Positions 57,228 through 64,000 of a DNA stretch of 64,000 bases are shown here, in pieces. The stretch is from Heterobasidion occidentale (lineage: Eukaryota > Basidiomycota > Agaricomycetes > Russulales > Bondarzewiaceae): contig JBCAQO010000012.1 in assembly GCA_039111635.1 (NCBI GenBank), positions 1,488,001-1,552,000 on the forward strand, written 5' to 3'. Made by a program: the position numbers and the translations under genes. The notes under the pieces are model-generated. The model searched no databases, had not been told where the DNA came from, and saw nothing but the letters and a program-made list of their open reading frames with translations. Within the stretch, counting starts at the first letter, position 1. Each line of letters opens with the position of its first letter.

Positions 57228-57698
57228 CTAGAATAGACTCGCTTTTGCCCCTACCTTGCACCACACTTTGCTTGCTGCCACACTCTTTCTCACAACCCTC
57301 GTCGGTGGCATAGACCCCCACCGAAGAGAGTTACTTCACACACCCTGGAGCAAGACCTAGGCCTAGGATTTCCACCAGGCACTAGACGAACCCAGAACCA
57401 ACTTCGACAGAACAATCGTCCTATCCATCAAAGAGAAAACCGCTGGTATTACTCCGACACCAATCGGCCAGCACCCCCAAACTTTGATAACTGCTCGTAC
57501 CGAGAAGGACGATACTTCTTCACAAGAGAAGACGGAACAGAAGCTGAGTGGGCTTGGGACGAAACAGCAGAAGACTGGGTAGAACCACCCCAGTACAGGA
57601 ACCCCGAACCGGAAATCCCGGACACATCGGAGGAAGAAGAAGGAACATCCGAGTCCGAATCCTCGGATATTCAAACACCGATCAACACCCGAAATATT

Positions 57699-58913
57699 AT
57701 GTCAAATCCTACAGACCCCCCCATCTCGTCGGGAAGGGGCAAGCTCAAGCTCCCTGATAACTTTGAAGGGGACCGAACACAATCACAGAAATTCATCATG
57801 AATTGCCTCCTCCTTTTTACAGCAGAACCAGACCGATACAAGACGGATTCAGACAAAGTTTCTCTCGCTCTCTCTTGCATGAGGTATGGGACGGCCGGCG
57901 TATGGGCAGAGAGCTTCCTAAAGAAGACAGTAGGGGCGACCCCGCCCAAGACCGTAGGAACTTGGGACGACTTCCTTGTCAGGTTTAAACTCCAGTTCAA
58001 GGAAACGAACCTTACGGACAAGGCCCGAAGCGCTCTCATGTCTTTCTCTCAGGGGAAGATGACGGTGGATGAATATTCGAACCAATTCATCCTTATCGCC
58101 GCCGACGCCGACATCACCGACAGGGAACAAGTTCCTTATTTCCAGAGAGGGCTTGACCCGAGGGTCATGGACAAAATCTATGACAAAGAAACTTCGCCGA
58201 AGGACACGATCCAAGATTGGGTCAACACTGCCTGTGAAATAGATGGACGCTTGAGAGCCCGAAGTGCTCAAAAGGCGATCCTAGCCAACTCCACCTCATT
58301 CCGAAGCGACTTCCTCAATCGCTTTCACCTCCAACCAGCTCGCCGCTATAACTCTACCACCGCTCCTCGAAGAATGAACAACCAGGTGGTTGACATGGAC
58401 ATTGACGCCTCTCGCAAAAGAGACGCCAATCGGAACAAGCGTGTATACGATGGCAAGAGACCTGCTCCCTTCTCCTGCTACAATTGCGGAAAACCAGGGC
58501 ACGGGATAGCTGATTGTCCTTCCCCTCGTAGAGGCGTTCCCCCGTCTCGAGGAAATTCGCGCAAGTCGGTGGGCAGAGGAGGTAGACGAACTCGCGCTGC
58601 AGACATGGAGGATGAAGACGAGCAAGAATCCCCGGTGGGAAACGATGCGCGACTACATCGAGGATTGGAGGAGGGGAGTTCTCATGGCCACCACCGTCGG
58701 GTATCACAACCTGGTAATTCGGTGGAACGTGAGGACCCTTCCGCGAGAAGGGGAGGATCACGCCAGAGCGATGGAGAGCGCTACGTACCGCCTAACGGAC
58801 GACGAAGCAACGGACCCATCAGTGATATTAATGGCGTCCGAGCGCTCTTCCAAGGAGTAGGGAAGGCCGAGCAAAGGCAGATGTTGGTGGATCTGGCAGA
58901 GGATTTTTCTTGA
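57699..58913 (+). CDS. Gag of B3, intact
   Basis: 404 codons from the first ATG; the frame is already open from about 57351 (EGRYFFTREDGTEAEWAWDE, then an acidic EEEEGTSESESSD), so the true start may be upstream and non-ATG. The capsid region has KFIMNCLLLFTAEPDRYKTD, CMRYGTAGVWAESFLKKTVG, FSQGKMTVDEYSNQFILIAA and FQRGLDPRVMDKIYD. The knuckle is CYNCGKPGHGIADC (CCHC), followed by Arg-rich text. It forms the particle shell and binds element RNA. It ends EDFS with TGA, preceded by GATTTTTC; the pol frame overlaps by a few bases in the -1 frame. Confidence 0.9.
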   Translation: MSNPTDPPISSGRGKLKLPDNFEGDRTQSQKFIMNCLLLFTAEPDRYKTDSDKVSLALSCMRYGTAGVWAESFLKKTVGATPPKTVGTWDDFLVRFKLQFKETNLTDKARSALMSFSQGKMTVDEYSNQFILIAADADITDREQVPYFQRGLDPRVMDKIYDKETSPKDTIQDWVNTACEIDGRLRARSAQKAILANSTSFRSDFLNRFHLQPARRYNSTTAPRRMNNQVVDMDIDASRKRDANRNKRVYDGKRPAPFSCYNCGKPGHGIADCPSPRRGVPPSRGNSRKSVGRGGRRTRAADMEDEDEQESPVGNDARLHRGLEEGSSHGHHRRVSQPGNSVEREDPSARRGGSRQSDGERYVPPNGRRSNGPISDINGVRALFQGVGKAEQRQMLVDLAEDFS

Positions 58914-61900
58914 CCTCTCCTTCACCAGCCGAAGAGAGAGGGTCGAGGAAACTCGAGTATGATTCCCCGTCATACATTCGAATTGGAGCAATGAACAGTC
59001 ACATTATTACCCCCATTCAACTTGACGTGCGATTAACAACTCGAGGAAGAAGCGCTGGAGCCAGAGCCGCCATCGACTCAGCATGCGAAGGGATTTTGGT
59101 AAATGAGGAATGGGTACAGAAGCACAACCTTCCCACTTATCCTTTAAACCGCCCCATCCGCGTTCGCAACGTCGATGACACCATCAACAAGGCAGGCCTC
59201 ATTCGACGAGGCCTGGACGCGAATCTCACCGTCAAGGACAGGCGGGGGAGAACTCACACTGAACGCGTCCAAATGTTCATCACCAATCTAGGGAAAGACG
59301 ACATGCTCCTAGGAACGGATTGGCTGAAATACCACGACCCCTCCATCGGGTGGAGGCGCCGTGAGGTACACTTTGATCGTTGCCCCAGAGATTGCCAACA
59401 ACCGTATGGGTTTACCAAGGCAAGGGAAGAGCCTACCAAGAAGGCATGGCTAGCGAAACTACGCGGTGACAAGGTTCCTCAGCGGATGAAACCGCATCTT
59501 GTCTCAGAACCGGTAGGGCCTTCGTGGACGTGGACCAAAGAACAATGGAGCCAAGTACCCACGAAGGAATGGAAAACTCGGTTCATGGAACTACTCGAGC
59601 ACAAATCCCGACAACGCAAAGCTCGGGAATGGCTCGAAGAACAAGTAGCCGAAAGGAAGGAACGCCGGCAAGCTCAGCAGAAAGCAGCCCAGGGCGAAGC
59701 TTCAGGAAAAGTCGCTGAAGAAGCGCAAACACCGTCTGACTCCTCCGCAATGGATAGCGCGGGAGAACCCGTCGTTAGGAAGGTAGCCCCAGAACCCTCG
59801 GGGTTTGCAAGCTTTGACGAAGATCTGGAGGAAGAAATCGACACCACCGACTTAAAGGGTCGGGTGCCGACAGAATATCATTCTTACCTCGACATCTTCA
59901 GCGAACGACGATCACAGAGGCTTCCCCAACATACAGTATGGGACCACGCGATAAACCTCAAACCGTCTTTTGTACCCCAGGCCCCGCGGATATTTCCCTT
60001 GAGCCCGGAAAAGCATGACGAGCTAGGGAAATTCGTCAAAGAGCACCTTTCCAGAGGAACAATACGTCGGTCAACAGCACATAGCGCGGCCTCTTTCTTT
60101 TTCATAGGCAAGAAAGATGGGAAGCTCCGTCCGGTACAAGACTATCGCCACCTTAACGAACACACTATTCGAGATGTCACCCCCCTGCCATTGATCCAAG
60201 AACTATTGGATATCATTAAAGGCGCAACGGTGTTCTCAAAGCTCGATGTTCGGTGGGGATATAACAACGTGCGCATCAAGAAGGGAGACGAATCCAAGGC
60301 GGCCTTCGTCACACCCTTGGGACTTTTCGAGCCCACGGTGATGTTCTTTGGGCTCTGTAACTCCCCAGGAACCTTCCAAGCCATGATGAACATGATCTTC
60401 CAAGAACTCATCCTGGCCCGGAAAATAACGGTATATATGGACGACATCCTCATCTTCACGAAGACCACAGCGGAACACATTGTGATTCTTCGGCGAGTCC
60501 TCCAAATCCTGCGCGACAACGATCTCTACCTCAAACCAGAGAAGTGTGAGTTCCACAAGGAAAAGTTGAACTACCTTGGGTACACGATCTCAAAGGACCA
60601 CGTCGCTATGGAAGACTCGAAGATTGAAGCTATCCAGGAATGGCCCACTCCCCGCACAGTTCGCGACATCCGCTCTTTCTTAGGCTTAGGGAACTTCTAC
60701 CGACGATTCATTGATAAATTCTCTCTGATCGCTCGGCCCCTGCATGACCTCACGAAGAAGGATGTGAAATGGGACTGGACCACGGAGTGCCAACAGGCGT
60801 TCGATCGACTGAAGAAAACCTTCACCAGCCGACCCGTCCTGTTGTACCCTGACCCGATGCGCCCTTACCGGCTTGTTACCGACGCTTCCCTCGCAGCATA
60901 TGGTGCAGTCCTCTTACAGGAAGGACCTGATAATGACTGGCACCCTGTTGCATACCTCTCAGGATCGTTCTCACCGGCCGAACGAAATTACGACGTGCAT
61001 GATCGCGAACTCCTCGCCATCATCAAGGCACTGGAACACTGGAAACACTACCTCGAAGGCGCTCGACACCCCTTTGAAGTCTGGACGGACCATAAAAACC
61101 TAGAACACTTTAAAACGGCGCGCGACCTGTCAAGGCGACAAGCGCGCTGGAGTCTGTTTTTGTCCCGATTTGACTTCCAGCTCAGTTACAAGGCTGGAAC
61201 TACTAATCATGCCGATGCTCTGTCCAGGCGTCCAGACCTTAGTGAGGGGGTGGAATCTGATAACAAGGCACAGACTCTACTCCCGTCCAGACTTTTCACC
61301 GAGTCTAGCGAAACTCTAGTAGAACCAAGCGAAGGCATACACGTCAAAGCAACGGAACTCGCATCCTCGGACATCCTCTCCCTTATTCGACAACTCGCGC
61401 TCGGAACACGATTTGCTGGTTGATGTCGCCCTCAAGAAAACTGCTGGAAAAAGGTCCAAACGCAATGAAGGGACCTAGGAAAATGGACACATGAAGAGGG
61501 CATCACAAGGCGCGACGGTTACATATGCGTCCCAAAGGACGACCTCCTTCGACGAATGATTGTCAAAACGCACCATGACACTATGGCTACAGGACACCCG
61601 GGGCGAGCAAAGACCTTAGAATTGGTCCAACGCCAATTACTGGTGGTCAAGCATGACCAAATTCGTACACGCATATGTGGATGGATGTGCAGTCTGCCAA
61701 TCTACCAAGAACCTCCCCATAGGACCCATCCACCGATCCAACCCGTTGGAAACCACAAACGCCCCTTGGCGCTTTATCTCCACCGACTTCGTGACAGACC
61801 CTCCAGAAAGCAGAGGCTACGACTCGATCAATGTGGTAGTCGATCAGGGTCTGTCAAAAGGAATAGTCATACCTCCGTGCAAGAAGACAATCAAGGCCGA

Positions 61901-62843
61901 AGAAACCACGACGCTCTTCAGGGACAATGTGTTCAAACGATATGGTTTGCCAACCAAAGTGGTGTCCGACAGAGGTCCTCAATTGCTGCAAGTTCACAAG
62001 GGAAACTATGGAAAGGAATGGGAATAACCCCTGCCCTCAGCACGGCCCTACCACCCCCAAACGGACGGAGAAACAGAACGGGTAAAACAAGAGATCGAGC
62101 AATTCCTGCGAGTTTTCTGCAACTACCATCAAGATAAATGGGTTAGACTTGATCCCTTCGCAGAATTCTCCCACAACACCCGAAGACACTCCGCCACTGG
62201 GAAGTCGCTGTTTGAAGTCCTTTACGGGTTCAACCCACCATATGGTCGACTCAGCTCTGGAGACCAAGGTGCCCGCAGTAACTGAACGTTTGCGACTAAT
62301 CAAAGAAGTCCAAGAAGAGGCAGCCGCAAGTCTACAAATAGCAGCGCAGCACGCCAAGGACCGGGACCTACACAGGAAACTTCCGCAATGGAAGTAGGAA
62401 CCCAAGTTTGGTTAGAAGGAACCCATATTCGGACGACTCATCCGAAATTCAAGCTGGCACCTAGACGCTATGGCCCCTTTTCAGTGACTGAAAGAATCGG
62501 TCCTCTGGCTTATCGGTTGGAAATACCCGAAACATGGAAGATACACCCGGTGTTTCATGCCTCCATACTCACAAAATATCACGAGACAGAGGCCCACGGA
62601 AGGAACTTCCCCAGACCTGCCCAGAGCATGAATGAAGAAGAAGAGCACTACGAAGTGGAGGCCATTCTAGATTCAAGACGCCAGGGACGAGGGACCAAGT
62701 ACCTTGTCAAGTGGGTCGGATACTCCGAGGCCGATAACACTTGGGAACCCTTTGCCCTCCTCAAAGATACGGCCGACGAGGCGCTTCGTGAATTCCACGA
62801 AAGCTACCCAGACAAGCCCCGACCAGCGGCGATTAAGCTTTAG
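58910..62843 (+). pseudogene. Pol of B3: protease, RT, RNase H open, integrase-chromodomain broken
   Basis: No ATG at the start, and the frame is -1 to gag. Open to 61423: protease AAIDSACEGILVNEEWVQKH (D-S-A instead of D-S-G) and [41 protein letters not shown] and VYMDDILIFTK; RNase H LVTDASLAAYGAVLLQEGPD and VWTDHKNLEHFKTARDLSRR. An extra A near 61393 (CGACAACTCG for CGACACTCG) ends the frame. Integrase then lies in pieces: GHPGRAKTLELVQR, CAVCQSTK, FISTDFVTDPPES, VVSDRGPQ with sequence lost after it, ALETKVPAVTERLRLIKEVQ. The C-terminal part 62388-62843 is open again: TQVWLEGTHIRTTHPKFKLA, VFHASILTKYHETEAHGRNF and the chromodomain HYEVEAILDSRRQGRGTKYL, VKWVGYSEADNTWEP. Confidence 0.88.
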
Positions 62844-62848
62844 AAAGG

Positions 62849-62856
62849 TATAAAAA
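62849..62856 (+). promoter_or_regulatory. internal TATA box before ORF3 of B3
   Basis: TATAAAAA, 6 bp after the pol stop (62843) and 45 bp before the ATG at 62901. Same place and sequence as in B2. Confidence 0.5.
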
Positions 62857-62900
62857 GGGAGGCATTCCCCCTCTTTCAAAGCAAGAATCCTCCCCAGTAC

Positions 62901-63512
62901 ATGTCCGACCACTCCTCCCTTGATTACTCCCCTGGACGTGCCATGCTCATCGATGATGGAACTACCTCCTCCCCTTCAAGAAACCCCTCACCAGACATCA
63001 TTCTGGCCGTGGCCAACCCCGACACTGGACGCCCTAGCCGAAGCAGCCGCCCAACGACTCCAGAAGGAGTTCCTGTACAAATCAGTGTCCACCAAACCGC
63101 GCTCACCGTCGAAGATCGAACGGGTTCCCGAGCCTCACCACGGTTTGAGAGAGCTCATGACGAGCACGATGAAGGACGTCAAACAGAAGGAAGGCGTGCT
63201 CCGTCAACGCCTCCGCGACCGACGACAGCGTTGGCTCAAGGAGACGCAAGACAGGAGACGAGAGGCGGAAGAAGACCAGGAAACCCTTCGAACCTGGCAT
63301 CGCCTACAACTGTTGAGGCAGGTGTACAAGAACCAGCAACGACTGGTACATCAGCTGCCAGGACCAGAGGACCCCCTACCAGTAGTCGAGATCTGCACCC
63401 CGGAGAGTTGGAAGGGCTAGGAGACGCACTACTCCAGCGCACCACCATCTCCGCGGTAATTCAGATGGCCACAGCGCTGGCCTTACAAAGGCTCGCTAAC
63501 TTCTTCGCAGGG
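62901..63512 (+). CDS. ORF3 of B3, first frame, then frameshifted
   Basis: Starts MSDHSSLDYSPGRAMLIDDG and stays open through ASPRFERAHDEHDEGRQTEG, ALAQGDARQETRGGRRPGNP, RDLHPGELEGLGDALLQRTT and MATALALQRLANFFAG. An extra C near 63512 and an extra T near 63541, both against B2, break it. After that the original frame, SWYARGNNGAYALLIHPDEF and TTQTEYVWATVQRQARRDRE, runs open to the window end. Unknown protein. Confidence 0.55.
62920..63420 (+). CDS. ORF3 of B3, overlapping second frame (166 codons)
   Basis: Opens MITPLDVPCSSMMELPPPLQ, 19 bp after the first ATG and in the +1 frame. Reads WPWPTPTLDALAEAAAQRLQ, LRELMTSTMKDVKQKEGVLR, a strongly charged coiled-coil-like part QRLRDRRQRWLKETQDRRRE and LRTWHRLQLLRQVYKNQQRL, ending VEICTPESWKG. 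A second translation product from the same transcript is possible. No family recognised. Confidence 0.45.
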   Translation: MITPLDVPCSSMMELPPPLQETPHQTSFWPWPTPTLDALAEAAAQRLQKEFLYKSVSTKPRSPSKIERVPEPHHGLRELMTSTMKDVKQKEGVLRQRLRDRRQRWLKETQDRRREAEEDQETLRTWHRLQLLRQVYKNQQRLVHQLPGPEDPLPVVEICTPESWKG

Positions 63513-64000
63513 CCAACCAGGAAGCGAGAGCAACGACATTACCCCGACGCCTCGCTGACGCGAGCGACCAGGTCAGGCTTCTGGCCTACGCAGATGATCA
63601 CAGGGCCGCCTCCTGGTATGCCCGAGGAAATAATGGGGCTTACGCCCTACTCATTCATCCGGACGAGTTCTCCTCCTTCATCAATCTGGAGCTCCTACCC
63701 GCCCTCATCTCGCGCACCGACACAGGACATTCAAGTCACGCCCGTCCCGTTCGGACTGACCCATTCCGCGTCCAACCATGGAGCGAAGCTAGCAGAGCGG
63801 TACCGGCTACAAGCAGTCGAGACGCAACCACCCAGACCGAATATGTCTGGGCTACGGTCCAACGACAGGCCCGAAGAGACCGAGAGACCCTTCCTCCCAT
63901 ATCGGCAGGACAATCCACCGGGCAGGACGCAGGAGGCAGCAATGAGGAGCATCCTCCAAGGTACAGGAGGAATGAAGGACGAGGGAGCCAGAGAACAAGG

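Larger units (their letters stand above)
56606..64000 (+). mobile_element. Ty3/Gypsy chromovirus, family B copy B3, continues past the window
   Basis: 5' LTR 56606-57227, leader, intact gag, pol with a first open 2.5 kb and then frameshifts, TATA box and ORF3. The 3' part with its LTR lies beyond the window. It inserted into a DUF6589-type fragment. Confidence 0.85.

Noticed and set aside
56606..64000. Intact, active B3 element
   Set aside because: Pol is frameshifted near 61393 and broken through the integrase, and ORF3 has two extra bases near 63512 and 63541.

Overview
The window is nuclear DNA of a mushroom-forming basidiomycete (Agaricomycetes). The evidence is genes cut by many introns of roughly 45-90 bp with GT-AG ends, lineage-typical families (DUF6533, DUF6532, DUF6589, eukaryotic DUF2235 hydrolases, an ArmH-type flavin halogenase) and abundant Ty3/Gypsy chromoviruses. 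No rRNA or tRNA gene was recognised. One 100-bp run of N lies at 35089-35188.

Left part, 1-26.8 kb, is gene-rich. Two tandem, decayed DUF2235 alpha/beta-hydrolase genes (1-3271 and 5831-9312) flank a small membrane-protein gene on the minus strand (3562-4321). Next come a secreted aldose 1-epimerase (9382-11206, minus), a FluG/type-I glutamine-synthetase-like gene (12046-14030, minus), a DUF6533 multi-pass membrane protein (15021-16786, plus), an amino-acid/GABA-type APC permease (17742-20109, plus) and a DUF6532-like fragment (about 20480-21239). A divergent pair follows: an O-methyltransferase (about 22110-23926, minus) and a flavin-dependent halogenase (24656-26832, plus). Together they look like the core of a small gene cluster for a chlorinated, O-methylated phenolic metabolite.

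Right part, 26.8-64 kb, is a nest of mobile elements. A Helitron-type helicase remnant and a long inverted repeat lead into family A (LTR 834 bp, gag-pol fused in one frame, chromodomain): a decayed old LTR, copy A1 with its 5' LTR (28371-35088, cut by the N gap) and copy A2 with its 3' LTR (46486-53989). Family B (LTR about 590-620 bp, gag and pol in different frames, chromodomain) occurs as B1 (gag fragment, 35189-36812), B2 (36813-46485, minus, inserted in the gag of A2) and B3 (56606 to the window end, plus). A third family, C, is seen as one gag (54264-55611, minus). B3 also interrupts a DUF6589-type gene fragment. None of the elements is intact.

The most unusual material lies in the 3' parts of the retroelements. 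Families A and B each carry an extra ORF downstream of pol, and in each a TATAAAA box stands between pol and that ORF, which suggests a separately transcribed accessory gene. In A the extra protein has its own CCHC zinc knuckle and a basic C-terminus. In B two reading frames stay open over the same DNA in both copies. Between that ORF and the 3' LTR of B2 lies a 1.45-kb stretch with about eleven degenerate copies of a 20-base motif alternating with at least ten different short hairpins; one hairpin holds a 21-base identity to the universally conserved 530-loop region of 18S rRNA.

Many lesions are of two kinds: CGA-to-TGA (CpG transition) stops in the retroelements, and single-base losses at short homopolymers in genes that otherwise look healthy. 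The second kind could be sequencing error.
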